Of a DNA stretch of 64,000 nucleotides, positions 7,987 to 16,018 are shown in pieces. Numbering within the stretch: the stretch's first letter is position 1; every line of letters begins with the position of its first letter. Source of the stretch: Clostridiaceae bacterium (lineage in GTDB: Bacteria; Bacillota; Clostridia; Oscillospirales; QAMX01); NCBI GenBank assembly GCA_018384365.1, contig JAHAYX010000001.1, positions 196,835-260,834 of the forward strand, written 5' to 3'. The position numbers were made by a program, and so were the translations under genes. A model generated the notes under the pieces. It was not told the origin of the DNA. It saw only the letters and a list, made by a program, of their open reading frames with translations, and made no database searches.

Positions 7987-9144
7987 TCAGCGTCCGGCTC
8001 CGCCGCCGCGTGTTCTGCCGCCTCCGCCCATTCTCGGACCGCCGGAACGGGAACCGCCGAACGAGCTGCGGCTGCCGGAACGGGAACCATCGAACGAGAT
8101 TCTGCTGGGACGGGAGCCGCCGAGCGAGCTTCTGCCAGCTCCGCCGCCGCGCGTACTGCCGCCGCCGCCCATTCTCGGGCTGCTGGGGCGGGATGTGCCG
8201 GGACGGGGAGGCGCAGAGGGACGGGAAGGCGGATTGCCCATACCGGTTCTCGGTGCGCCGCCCATGCCCATGGTTCCCATGGGAGGACGCGGGGCTGCGC
8301 CGGGGCCGGGTGCTCTGGGTCTTCTGGGTGGGGGTGGCGGTCTGTGGCTCCAGAACGCCCGGTTAAAGATGCCGTAGCGATAGCCGCGCCGTCTTAAATA
8401 AATCGTTCTGGGAATCGCAACGACCGCAAAAACCAACACCACCAGAACCAGCACAATAATCAGGAAAACTCCTGCGATTTTACCGATAATACCGCCTTTT
8501 TTGATGGTACGGTCCGTTTCCAGCGGATCTGCAGGGTCCTTGGCCGCGCCATCCGGCGCTGTGCCGTCTTCCAGCGTGCCGGGCGCAGTCAATGCGCCGT
8601 CCGTACCGCCGTTTGCCGCACCGGAATTCCCGCCGCCGACATTCACGCTGTAAAAACGGTCATACCAGCCCAGGAAAGCGTCAAAAACGTTCATAACACC
8701 GGCGTCATAGTTGCCGACTGCAAATTCCGGTTCCAGATAATCCTTCAGATAGTCGCCCAACAGGCTGGCCGTCAGGGAAATTTCAATGCCGCTTCCCTGC
8801 ACAGCCCAGTAATTTGCCTCGCCGGTCACAAGCAGAAGCAGCAGGCCGTTATTAAACTCCGCACTGCCGATCTTCCATTCGTTCATCAGTGTGCGCGCAT
8901 ATTCCTCGATGTTCTGACCGCCCAAAAACTCAATCGTCACGACAACAATCTGTCCGCCGGTGAGGGAATAGAGCGAATCATTCTTCGAGACTATGTAGCT
9001 TTCCGTCTCGTCCGAGAGGACGTTTGCATAGTCCGCCACATAAAAAACCTCTGTCGGATCCACAACCTCAATAGCCGCCGCAAATCCGATCAGCAGCATC
9101 ACCGCGCACAACAGCATCGCGGTCAATCTCATTGTTTTTTTCAT
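7987..9144 (-). CDS. TPM-domain membrane protein with Gly/Arg/Ser-rich tail
   Basis: The 385-residue protein has a signal peptide (about residues 1-24), then a TPM domain (about 30-165; VSKNDSLYSLTGGQIVVVTI, later NNGLLLLLV), an acidic/Ala linker, one membrane span (about residues 222-250) and a low-complexity Gly/Arg/Ser/Pro-rich C-terminus. The TPM domain would be extracytoplasmic and the RG-rich tail cytoplasmic. TPM proteins (YgcG type) commonly pair with LemA; function is unknown, possibly in envelope or photosystem-like membrane-complex maintenance. The tail contains two near-copies of MGGGGxTRGGGAGR. It is the last gene of the XpaC-TelA-LemA-TPM unit, 12 bases after LemA. Confidence 0.83.
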   Translation of the reverse strand: MKKTMRLTAMLLCAVMLLIGFAAAIEVVDPTEVFYVADYANVLSDETESYIVSKNDSLYSLTGGQIVVVTIEFLGGQNIEEYARTLMNEWKIGSAEFNNGLLLLLVTGEANYWAVQGSGIEISLTASLLGDYLKDYLEPEFAVGNYDAGVMNVFDAFLGWYDRFYSVNVGGGNSGAANGGTDGALTAPGTLEDGTAPDGAAKDPADPLETDRTIKKGGIIGKIAGVFLIIVLVLVVLVFAVVAIPRTIYLRRRGYRYGIFNRAFWSHRPPPPPRRPRAPGPGAAPRPPMGTMGMGGAPRTGMGNPPSRPSAPPRPGTSRPSSPRMGGGGSTRGGGAGRSSLGGSRPSRISFDGSRSGSRSSFGGSRSGGPRMGGGGRTRGGGAGR

Positions 9145-9156
9145 AGCACAGTATCC

Positions 9157-9702
9157 TTATCCGTAATATTCGGCGTTTCCGGTAAACGTGAGATACTTCA
9201 GGATGCTGGCCGGGAATTTTGCCAGCGTTTCTTCGTTCAGTTCACGTACCAGTTCGTTATAGCCATCATGGGAAATGATGTACGCATACGACGTCATGTC
9301 CGTCATAATACCACTGCGGTAGCCCTCGTCCGTCTCGGACAGCGGCTCATTCAAAAGTGCCGCATTCAAATCGCTCACCGAGCGGTCCAACGCCTGATTC
9401 AGGGTATAACAGCGCGAAGGGGAAGATTCCTTTTCCAGGCGTTTGGCGTCCGTGCGCACTTTCACAACAAGATCATCCTCCGCCCCAAGATAGCGTTCCG
9501 CAACAGTCGCCAGATTATTCGCCAGCTGCACGCGCGTCCCCAGGTCGTGATAAATGCTCTTGCCGTCGCCGTCCACACCGTAGACAAAGGCGCTCTCCGT
9601 TTCGGCAATTGCTTCCGAAATGGAACGGCGCGCGCCGCCCAGGATTGACAGTGCCACAACAATCACGCAAATCAGCATGGCAACCTTTCTATTCTTCAGC
9701 AC
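9157..9702 (-). CDS. LemA-like membrane-anchored protein
   Basis: The 181-residue protein begins with a membrane segment (VAMLICVIVVALSIL) and continues as an extracytoplasmic helical domain. YHDLGTRVQLANNL and the C-terminal YNELVRELNEETLAKFP stretch match the LemA signature (YN...N...FP). I prefer the GTG at 9702, eleven bases after AAAGGGGG; the longer GTG at 9714 overlaps that ribosome site. LemA proteins have no settled biochemical function and are frequently linked with TPM proteins, as here. Confidence 0.78.
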   Translation of the reverse strand: MLKNRKVAMLICVIVVALSILGGARRSISEAIAETESAFVYGVDGDGKSIYHDLGTRVQLANNLATVAERYLGAEDDLVVKVRTDAKRLEKESSPSRCYTLNQALDRSVSDLNAALLNEPLSETDEGYRSGIMTDMTSYAYIISHDGYNELVRELNEETLAKFPASILKYLTFTGNAEYYG

Positions 9703-9735
9703 GGATGGCCGCACCCCCTTTCAGGCGGGCTGCAC

Positions 9736-10854
9736 TCAGCCCCGCAGTTCCAAAAGTTTCTGTTTCAGTTCTCCCTCGATGCGTCCCAGTTCCACCTCGG
9801 CTTCGCGGCGGCGCTGTGCGCCCTCGTTCTGGATGTTCACAACCTCATCCAGCGTAGCAATCAGCTGCTGATTGGTCTCCTGCAGCGTTTCGATATCAAT
9901 AATCGAGCGCTCCGCCTCCCGGGCCGTTGCGGCCGTGCCGATGCGAAGCATCTCGGCGTTCTTCTTCAAAAGCTCGTTTGTCATATTATTGACTGCATTC
10001 TGCGCTTCCGTTGCCGCGCGGGAATGTTCCAGACCCAGAGACAGCACCATCTGGCTCTTCCACAGCGGAATGGTGTTCACGAGCGAGGACTGGATCTTTT
10101 CCACCATCATCGCGTCGTTATTCTGCAAGAGCCGGGTCTGCGGACCCATCTGAATCGACACCACGCGGGTGAGTTCCAGATCGTGCAGCTTCTTTTCAAA
10201 GCGGTTGCACTGGTTTGCCAGGTCATTATAGGCCTGTGCATCCTCCTGAAGACCTGTCCGCACAGCTTTTTCCTTCAGTTCGGCAAGCTCTCCGGCGCGT
10301 GTTTCCTCCAGCTTCTTCTGACCCGCCAGAATATACATCGTCAGTTCCTTATAATACTTCAGATTCAGCTCATACATCTGATCTAGCAGGGCAATATCCT
10401 TCAAAAGCGTGACCTGATGCTCTTCCAAAACGCCGACGATCTTGTCCACATTGGCTTCCGCCTTGGCATACTGCGCACGCATCGTCGAAAGCTGATCCTT
10501 TGCGCGGCGGAAAAGCCCGCGCTTCGGGTTGGACATATCCACGCCCTTGAGTTCGCCCACCAGATTCGAAAGCGTCTGGCCGATCTCGCCCATATCCTTC
10601 GTACGGACGCTGGAAAGCGCATCCTCCGAGAACGTCGCCACGTGCTTCTGCGCCGCGGCGCCGTATTGCAGGATCATCTGATTGTTCGTCAGGTCAATTT
10701 TGTTTGCAAAATCCTCCACAGCGCGGCGTTCCGACTCTGTGAGCATACTGTCGTTGATCGCGGCAGGCGCCGCCGTTTTCACTTCCGACGCCTCTAAATC
10801 CATGCCTTCTCCCAGATCGGGCTGCAAGGTGAGTTCCGGTATCGTATTATCCAT
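9736..10854 (-). CDS. toxic anion resistance (TelA) family protein
   Basis: The 372-residue soluble, strongly helical protein matches TelA/KlaA: an N-terminal ANKIDLTNNQ, a central NPKRGLFRRAKD motif, then long coiled-coil-like segments rich in Glu, Gln and Lys ending in a highly charged tail. TelA proteins are associated with tellurite and envelope-stress resistance, but the mechanism is unknown. AAAGGAG lies nine bases before ATG 10854. In Bacilli telA pairs with xpaC, which is immediately upstream here. Confidence 0.87.
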   Translation of the reverse strand: MDNTIPELTLQPDLGEGMDLEASEVKTAAPAAINDSMLTESERRAVEDFANKIDLTNNQMILQYGAAAQKHVATFSEDALSSVRTKDMGEIGQTLSNLVGELKGVDMSNPKRGLFRRAKDQLSTMRAQYAKAEANVDKIVGVLEEHQVTLLKDIALLDQMYELNLKYYKELTMYILAGQKKLEETRAGELAELKEKAVRTGLQEDAQAYNDLANQCNRFEKKLHDLELTRVVSIQMGPQTRLLQNNDAMMVEKIQSSLVNTIPLWKSQMVLSLGLEHSRAATEAQNAVNNMTNELLKKNAEMLRIGTAATAREAERSIIDIETLQETNQQLIATLDEVVNIQNEGAQRRREAEVELGRIEGELKQKLLELRG

Positions 10855-10906
10855 ATCTGGCGCTCCTTTATCTCAACTGTCCTCCGTCCGCTGCGGACGG
10901 GGATTT

Positions 10907-11593
10907 TCAGAATTTCGGCTCGGAAAAGCCCTCGCGCTCGATCATGTTTTCCAGCACGGTGATATCGGCCGAAATATCCATGGCTTCTTCACTGAACAGG
11001 TTGTCCAGCTGTTTTTCAAACGCTGCCACTATTGTATCCAACATATCCTCAATCTTACGCATTGTGCCGCCGATATTTTCGCCTTCTATTCCCTGCGAAC
11101 CCATGCGGTCATAGGCATTCAACAGCTTGATCGTCGTGGGTACATAGTAGTTCACGAATTTGCGCGCGCGGGAGAGCTTGTGTGGGTTCGCCGTCACGTG
11201 CGCGAAGATCTTGCCCGTCAGCTCGGTCAGCCGGCTGATGCGCAGGGTGATATCCGGGTCGGCAATATTGTCGTTTAAGCGGTTCATTTCGCCGACTGCG
11301 CGCCGCCCCTCCGCAATGAAGGCATCCAGCTCCGGATTTCCCGTTCCCTCGGGCTCGGATTCCGGCTGCGGTTCCGGTTCTTTTTCCGCAATCGGCGGCT
11401 TCTCCGGCGCCGGTTCGATTTCCTCATACTTCGGCTTCCAGATTTTCTGCGCCACCCCGCGGCAGAGCAGGGAAAACAGGGTGGCCAGCACAAAATGCTT
11501 GATGGAATACAGCGGGAAGCAGAGCCCATAAATGGCCCACGCAATGGCAACCGCATAAATGGACATCACCGAAGATTTTTTCTTTTTTGCCAA
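10907..11593 (-). CDS. XpaC family (5-bromo-4-chloroindolyl phosphate hydrolysis) membrane protein
   Basis: The 228-residue protein has a lysine-rich start (MAKKKKSS), two hydrophobic segments (about 8-30 and 32-48), a Pro/Glu-rich linker (about 55-85) and a helical cytoplasmic domain. This is the XpaC layout. The start is TTG 11593, ten bases after AAAGGAG. XpaC is named for a phosphatase-like phenotype but has no demonstrated activity. It heads a four-gene minus-strand operon with TelA, LemA-like and TPM proteins. Confidence 0.78.
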   Translation of the reverse strand: MAKKKKSSVMSIYAVAIAWAIYGLCFPLYSIKHFVLATLFSLLCRGVAQKIWKPKYEEIEPAPEKPPIAEKEPEPQPESEPEGTGNPELDAFIAEGRRAVGEMNRLNDNIADPDITLRISRLTELTGKIFAHVTANPHKLSRARKFVNYYVPTTIKLLNAYDRMGSQGIEGENIGGTMRKIEDMLDTIVAAFEKQLDNLFSEEAMDISADITVLENMIEREGFSEPKF

Positions 11594-11628
11594 GCAGATC
11601 CCACTCCTTTCCTGATACGATCACTTTT

Positions 11629-11657
11629 ATTGTACCGTTCACGACCCGAAATGTCAA
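11629..11657 (-). promoter_or_regulatory. sigma-A-type promoter of XpaC-TelA-LemA-TPM operon
   Basis: On the minus strand TTGACA (11657-11652) and TACAAT (11634-11629) are separated by exactly 17 bases, about 30 bases upstream of the TTG start. Confidence 0.85.
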
Positions 11658-11710
11658 GAAATATCACACCTGTGCATGGGAATTCACAAATCATTCAAAG
11701 AGAAAGTATA

Positions 11711-11738
11711 TTGACATATGCCGTAAATATGGTACAAT
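11711..11738 (+). promoter_or_regulatory. promoter of NifX-like gene with shared operator motif
   Basis: TTGACA (11711-11716) and TACAAT (11733-11738) are 16 bases apart. The sequence TTGACATATGCCG at 11711-11723 recurs exactly in the promoter of the DUF134 gene (minus strand, 12738-12726). An inverted copy, CATATGTCA, lies at 11748-11756 near the transcription start. This looks like an operator, probably for the DUF134 regulator. Confidence 0.8.
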
Positions 11739-11774
11739 ATAAGAAACATATGTCAGAAACGGAGACGGTATCTC

Positions 11775-12185
11775 ATGCGCATTGCAGTTCCCTATGAAAA
11801 CGGCCGGATTTTTCCGCATTTCGGCCACACAGAGCAATTCAAGGTATACGACACCGCAGACGGACGGATCACAGACACGGCGATTCTCCCCGCCGCCGGC
11901 AGCGGACACGGCGCCCTTGCCGCGCTTTTGCAGGCACAGGGCGTCACCGCGCTGATTTGCGGCGGAATCGGCGGCGGTGCCCGTTCGGCGCTGGCCGAAG
12001 CAGGCATTGCACTATATCCCGGCGCTGCCGGAGACGCCGACGAGGCAGTGGCGGCACTGCTTGCCGGAACGCTGTGCTATGACCCCGACACAGTCTGCGC
12101 GCACCCTCACACGCACGGGGAGGGCCATAACTGTTCCCATGCGCACGGCGCGGGGGATGACTGCCGCCATGGCCGCTGCAAATAA
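11775..12185 (+). CDS. NifX/NifB-type iron-molybdenum cofactor-binding family protein with His/Cys tail
   Basis: The 136-residue protein starts MRIAVPYENGRIFPHFGH, the standard beginning of the dinitrogenase iron-molybdenum cofactor family (RNase H-like fold). GGIGGGARSAL at about 64-74 is the conserved cofactor-loop region. In non-diazotrophs such proteins bind or shuttle metal clusters; no nitrogenase genes are visible. Residues about 108-136 form a His/Cys-rich tail likely to bind metal. It is expressed from its own promoter and shares an operator-like element with the nearby DUF134 regulator. Confidence 0.85.
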   Translation: MRIAVPYENGRIFPHFGHTEQFKVYDTADGRITDTAILPAAGSGHGALAALLQAQGVTALICGGIGGGARSALAEAGIALYPGAAGDADEAVAALLAGTLCYDPDTVCAHPHTHGEGHNCSHAHGAGDDCRHGRCK

Positions 12186-12215
12186 AGCCCGAATTGCCTG
12201 CAAAACGATGAAAAA

Positions 12216-12256
12216 GCCCCGGAAAGAGGTACAATTCCTCATTCCGGGGCGTTTTC
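12216..12256. terminator. bidirectional terminator between convergent NifX-like and DUF134 genes
   Basis: A stem GCCCCGGAA..TTCCGGGGC (12216-12224 with 12242-12250), with an inner AGG/CCT pairing, is flanked by A residues on the left and a T-rich run on the right, so it can act in both directions. Confidence 0.85.
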
Positions 12257-12262
12257 GATTTT

Positions 12263-12637
12263 TCAGACATCTCTGCGGCATCCACAATGGCAGGCTTTGC
12301 CGCCGCAGGATTTCTGCGCACAGTCCTTCCCGCAGCAGCTGTCCGCATCCTGACAGAGCACATAGGTTCCGCCGCCGATTTCCAGGCGTTTCCCCTCCAC
12401 CAGGGCCTCCGCCAGCTTCCGGCGCGCCGTGCCGTATACGGCCTGCACCGTCGTTCGGGCAACGCCCATTTGCGCCGCACATTCCTCCTGTGTGCATCCC
12501 AGCAAATCCATCAGCCGGATTGTTTCATACTCGTCTATGGTCATGGCAATTACGCCGGACGCGCCGAATTCGGAAGGCGCAAAGCTTTTCACGCGCGGCA
12601 TCGCGCAGATACGCCTGTATTTCTGTGGTCTTGGCAT
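12263..12637 (-). CDS. DUF134 family DNA-binding protein with Cys-rich tail
   Basis: The 124-residue protein starts MPRPQKYRRIC and has the DUF134 core: MTIDEYETIRLMDLLG followed by a sigma-70 region 4-like helix-turn-helix (TQEECAAQMGVARTTVQAVY). It should bind DNA. After the core a 30-residue tail holds eight cysteines (from about residue 94), a probable metal site. DUF134 genes often accompany NifX-like genes, as here. GGGAGG lies eight bases upstream of ATG 12637. Its promoter shares a 13-base element with that of the NifX-like gene, suggesting autoregulation and joint control by a metal or redox signal. Confidence 0.85.
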   Translation of the reverse strand: MPRPQKYRRICAMPRVKSFAPSEFGASGVIAMTIDEYETIRLMDLLGCTQEECAAQMGVARTTVQAVYGTARRKLAEALVEGKRLEIGGGTYVLCQDADSCCGKDCAQKSCGGKACHCGCRRDV

Positions 12638-12708
12638 TCCGCCGCCTCCCCTATCTCAAAATCCACGGTTTTTCAGACAGTCAAAAGCCGCCGGAACCGG
12701 TTTGCGTT

Positions 12709-12738
12709 ATTATACCGCAAGATAGCGGCATATGTCAA
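12709..12738 (-). promoter_or_regulatory. promoter of DUF134 regulator gene
   Basis: On the minus strand TTGACA (12738-12733) and TATAAT (12714-12709) are 18 bases apart. The -35 is part of the TTGACATATGCCG element, and CCGC..GCGG forms a small dyad in the spacer. The promoter overlaps the 3' end of the chromate transporter gene. Confidence 0.85.
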
Positions 12739-13307
12739 ATAATCCCCGGCAGACCATACAGCGCAAGCCCCAGCAAACCGGCTCCCAGCATCACGCAGAT
12801 CGGGTTCGGCTTCCATTTTTGCAGTACCAAAAACGCCACGGCAAAAATGACAATTGCAATGCCGTCCAGTTCGGAAAACGCAAATTCCCACAGCGTGCCG
12901 CCCCAAAAGGAGAGCGCCAGAATGGAAATCCCCGCGGCCGCGATCAATCCGACCACTGCCGGGCGCAGTCCGGAAAGCACGCCCCGCACCACCCACAGCT
13001 CGCGGTAACGGGAATACAGCCACGCCAGAGAAATCACGATGATGCACGAGGGCGTCACACAGCCCAGCGTTGCCAGCACTGCACCGGGCAGTCCCGCCAG
13101 CTGCGTGCCGACAAAGGTGGCCGCATTGATGGCAATCGGCCCCGGCGTCATTTCGGCAATGGTGATCACATCGGTAAAGGCCGTCATGCTCAGCCAGCCA
13201 TGCGTCTCCACGATCTGCTGGCGGATCATGGGCAGTGCCGCATAGCCGCCGTCGATGCTGAACAGCCCGATCTGGAAGAAGCTCCAGAAAAGTTCCAGAT
13301 AAATCAT
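12735..13307 (-). CDS. chromate transporter family half-protein (downstream subunit)
   Basis: This 190-residue membrane protein is a single CHR domain: FSIDGGYAALPMI near the start and EMTPGPIAINAATFVG at about 52-67 are the ChrA hallmark motifs, with about six hydrophobic segments. Short-chain ChrA proteins work as pairs, and the partner gene lies directly upstream with a 4-base ATGA overlap. The family exports chromate or related anions; in gut anaerobes the physiological substrate is unclear. Confidence 0.87.
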   Translation of the reverse strand: MIYLELFWSFFQIGLFSIDGGYAALPMIRQQIVETHGWLSMTAFTDVITIAEMTPGPIAINAATFVGTQLAGLPGAVLATLGCVTPSCIIVISLAWLYSRYRELWVVRGVLSGLRPAVVGLIAAAGISILALSFWGGTLWEFAFSELDGIAIVIFAVAFLVLQKWKPNPICVMLGAGLLGLALYGLPGII

Positions 13308-13882
13308 CGTTTCTGCGCCTCCTTTTCGTGACGGCGCTGCATAACCGCATCACAAAGGCCGACGGCGGCGCAAAGCAGCACGCAAAGCGCCACATTCATC
13401 CCCAAAAGTGCGGAAGCCAGAAAGGTACCGGCCATAACGCAGACGGGTAAAATGCGTTTCTGCCGCACGATTCCCCGCGCCATGCCCACCACAACGTTGG
13501 CAATCACTGCGGCAACACCTGCCTGCATCCCTTTCAGAAGCAAATTGACAACCGTGTTCTCCCGGAACGCCTGATAGGCGAGCGAAACCAGCGAAATGAT
13601 GATCAGTGGCGGCAAAATGGTGCCGGCCACCGTGAGTAACGCACCTGGCAGGCCCGCCAGACGGTATCCGACCAGAATCGATGCGTTTACTGCCATGGCG
13701 CCCGGCGAGGATTGTGCAATGGCGATCAGATCCAGCATTTCCTGTTCGTCAATCCAGTGATATTGTTCCACAAAGCGTTTTCGCATCAGCGGCACGATGA
13801 CATATCCCCCGCCAAAGGTGAACGCGCTCAGATAAAACGTCGAAAAAAACAGCTTCGCATAAAACCGGAAATCCTTTTTCAA
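13304..13882 (-). CDS. chromate transporter family half-protein (upstream subunit)
   Basis: This 192-residue membrane protein carries AFTFGGGYVIVPLM and QSSPGAMAVNASILVG, the CHR-domain motifs of the N-terminal half of long ChrA proteins. Its 3' end overlaps its partner by ATGA, giving translational coupling and a 1:1 pair. The start is TTG 13882, after a weak GGGGTGA site; no promoter is obvious in the short gap below the plsY terminator. Confidence 0.85.
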   Translation of the reverse strand: MKKDFRFYAKLFFSTFYLSAFTFGGGYVIVPLMRKRFVEQYHWIDEQEMLDLIAIAQSSPGAMAVNASILVGYRLAGLPGALLTVAGTILPPLIIISLVSLAYQAFRENTVVNLLLKGMQAGVAAVIANVVVGMARGIVRQKRILPVCVMAGTFLASALLGMNVALCVLLCAAVGLCDAVMQRRHEKEAQKR

Positions 13883-13952
13883 GCCAACTCACCCCGCCGT
13901 CCAGTATAGCGTAAGCACCCGCAGATGTAAACCGTTCCCGCAGCCGGACAAC

Positions 13953-13988
13953 AAAAAACGTCCGGAGAACATCATGCTTCTCCGGACG
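13953..13988 (-). terminator. terminator after plsY
   Basis: An 11-bp stem (13959-13969 with 13978-13988) is followed on the minus strand by six T residues (complement of 13953-13958). Confidence 0.9.
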
Positions 13989-14015
13989 CAACAGAAACGC
14001 CTTTTCCCGCAGGAT

Positions 14016-14666
14016 TTATTTTTGTTCCGTTTTCCCCTGTGCAGGATCTGCTTTTGAAACGGTCATATGCTTATTCAGCTTGATTTTGCTTTCTGTCCCG
14101 TTTTTCAGCCGGATGAGGTTGTCCTTATGCAGGATAATCACCCACGCAGAGATAAACGTCGCGCAAAACGTGAATACCACGTCGCCGCCGGAAAAGCCAT
14201 AGACCAAAAACGGCATCGAAACCGCACCCATCACCGAACCCAGGGACACATAGCGCGTGGCAACCACAAAAATCAGGAACACAATCAGCAGGCCCACGGC
14301 GATCCGCCAGTCAAACACAGCCGTGATGGCGGCTGTTGTCAGCACACCCTTGCCGCCCTTGAACCCATAGAACACCGGGTACACATGGCCGAGAATCACA
14401 AACAGGAACGAGCAGATACGCCCCTCGTGTCCTAAAATCAGGCCGCAGAGCAGCACCGCAATCACGCCTTTCAGTGCATCACCCAGTACAACCAGCAAGG
14501 TCCGCCATACACCAAGCACACGATAGGCATTTGTCGAGCCCGCATTGCCGCTGCCCTGCGTCCGCAGATCCAGTCCCGTAAACAACTTTGTAAAGATAAT
14601 GCCCGAATTGACGCTGCCCAACAGGTAGGAACCCACCGCACAGATCAAAATTTTGAGTAACATCAT
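14016..14666 (-). CDS. plsY: acyl-phosphate:glycerol-3-phosphate acyltransferase PlsY
   Basis: The 216-residue integral membrane protein makes lysophosphatidic acid from acyl-phosphate and glycerol-3-phosphate. The three PlsY loops are visible: GSVNSGIIF (about 17-25), GSGNAGSTNAYRVLG (about 38-52) and GHVYPVFYGFKGGKGV (about 92-107). The C-terminus is extended by about 20 charged, Lys-rich residues beyond the last membrane segment. It follows der by 15 bases, the last gene of a DUF512-der-plsY unit. Confidence 0.93.
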   Translation of the reverse strand: MMLLKILICAVGSYLLGSVNSGIIFTKLFTGLDLRTQGSGNAGSTNAYRVLGVWRTLLVVLGDALKGVIAVLLCGLILGHEGRICSFLFVILGHVYPVFYGFKGGKGVLTTAAITAVFDWRIAVGLLIVFLIFVVATRYVSLGSVMGAVSMPFLVYGFSGGDVVFTFCATFISAWVIILHKDNLIRLKNGTESKIKLNKHMTVSKADPAQGKTEQK

Positions 14667-14681
14667 AGCGCCGATGCCCCC

Positions 14682-16010
14682 TTACTGATCGTTGTCGTCA
14701 CGCTCGCGTATCGTCATCCGCACCGGCGTACCGGTCAGGCCGTACACCGCACGGATGCTGTTTTCGATATAGCGCTTATAAGAGAAATGGAACAACTCCG
14801 CGTCATTGCAGAACAGGACAAAATGCGGCGGACGAATGCCGGTCTGCGTGATGTAATACACCTTCAGACGGCGGCCGCGGTCCGTCGGCGGCTGCACACG
14901 CATCACAGCGTCGCGCAGAACGTCGTTCAGTGCGCCGGTCGTAATGCGCAGAGAGCTCATTTCAAAGGCATTGTTGATCAGTTCAAACAGTTTGTCCACC
15001 CGCTGCCCGGTCTTGGCAGAGATGAAAACGATCGGCGCATAGCTCATGTACGCCAGGTCGCTCCGGATGCGTTTTTCAAACTTATCCATGGTCTTGTCGT
15101 CTTTTTCGACCAGATCCCACTTATTCACGACAATAATGCAGGCCTTGCCCTTCTGATGCGCCAGTCCCGCGATCTTCGTATCCTGCTCGGTCACGCCGTC
15201 GTTTGCATCGATCATAATCAGGCAGACATCCGAGCGTTCAATGGCCATCAGGCTGCGGATGACGCTGTATTTTTCGATATCTTCGTCAACCTTTGCCTTG
15301 CGGCGCATACCCGCCGTATCAATAATGACATACTTGCCGTATTCATTTTCAAAAGAACTGTCGATCGCGTCACGCGTTGTGCCCGCAATATTGCTGACGA
15401 TCACGCGTTCCTCGCCCAGAATACAGTTCACAAGCGAGCTTTTGCCGGAATTCGGCTTGCCGATGACGGCAACCTTGATTTCCTCGCCGCGTTCTTCTTC
15501 CTCTTCCTCGGGCGGGAAGTGTTCAAAGCAGGCGTCGAGCATATCACCGGTGCCATGGCCATGCAGGGCGGACAGGGCAATCGGATCCCCCAGGCCCATG
15601 CCATAGAACTCATAAAAATCCGCCGGCGGTTCGCCCACGGTATCAATTTTATTCACGCACAGCACAATCGGCTTGCCGCTGCGCTGCAGCATCACGGCCA
15701 CATCGTCATCCGCGGCGGTCACGCCGGACTTGATATCCGTGATAAAGACGATCACATCCGCGCTTTCGATGGCCATATTGGCCTGCCGGCGCATGAATTT
15801 CAGCATTTCGTCGCCGGTGTGCGGCTCAATGCCGCCCGTGTCGATCACAACGAAATCACGGCCGCGCCAGTTGCTTTCGCCGTAAATTCTGTCGCGCGTG
15901 ACGCCCGGCTGGTCATCCACGATGGAGACCTTATGTCCCGTGAGCCGGTTAAAGAGGAGGGACTTGCCCACGTTGGGGCGTCCCACTATCGCAACGATTG
16001 GTTTTGACAT
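14682..16010 (-). CDS. der: ribosome biogenesis GTPase Der (EngA)
   Basis: The 442-residue protein has two GTPase domains in tandem: GRPNVGKS (10-17) with DTGGIE, and GKPNSGKSS (about 184) with DTAGMR, then a KH-like C-terminal domain ending FLEN-type YIENSIRAVYG. It acts in 50S ribosome assembly. The start MSKPIVAIVGRPN at 16010 matches the family exactly. AAGGAG lies 24 bases upstream in linear distance, but a GCCCG/CGGGC hairpin (16019-16033) sits between and, if folded, shortens the spacing to nine bases. Confidence 0.95.
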   Translation of the reverse strand: MSKPIVAIVGRPNVGKSLLFNRLTGHKVSIVDDQPGVTRDRIYGESNWRGRDFVVIDTGGIEPHTGDEMLKFMRRQANMAIESADVIVFITDIKSGVTAADDDVAVMLQRSGKPIVLCVNKIDTVGEPPADFYEFYGMGLGDPIALSALHGHGTGDMLDACFEHFPPEEEEEERGEEIKVAVIGKPNSGKSSLVNCILGEERVIVSNIAGTTRDAIDSSFENEYGKYVIIDTAGMRRKAKVDEDIEKYSVIRSLMAIERSDVCLIMIDANDGVTEQDTKIAGLAHQKGKACIIVVNKWDLVEKDDKTMDKFEKRIRSDLAYMSYAPIVFISAKTGQRVDKLFELINNAFEMSSLRITTGALNDVLRDAVMRVQPPTDRGRRLKVYYITQTGIRPPHFVLFCNDAELFHFSYKRYIENSIRAVYGLTGTPVRMTIRERDDNDQ

Positions 16011-16018
16011 ATGCTGCC

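Noticed and set aside
11775..12185. Nitrogen fixation gene
   Set aside because: The protein is only a member of the NifX/NafY cofactor-binding family; no nitrogenase or nif assembly genes are in the window.
12744..13008. Overlapping plus-strand frames rich in Pro, Arg and Ser
   Set aside because: They cross the terminator and the DUF134 promoter and lie over the chromate transporter genes; composition is non-protein-like.
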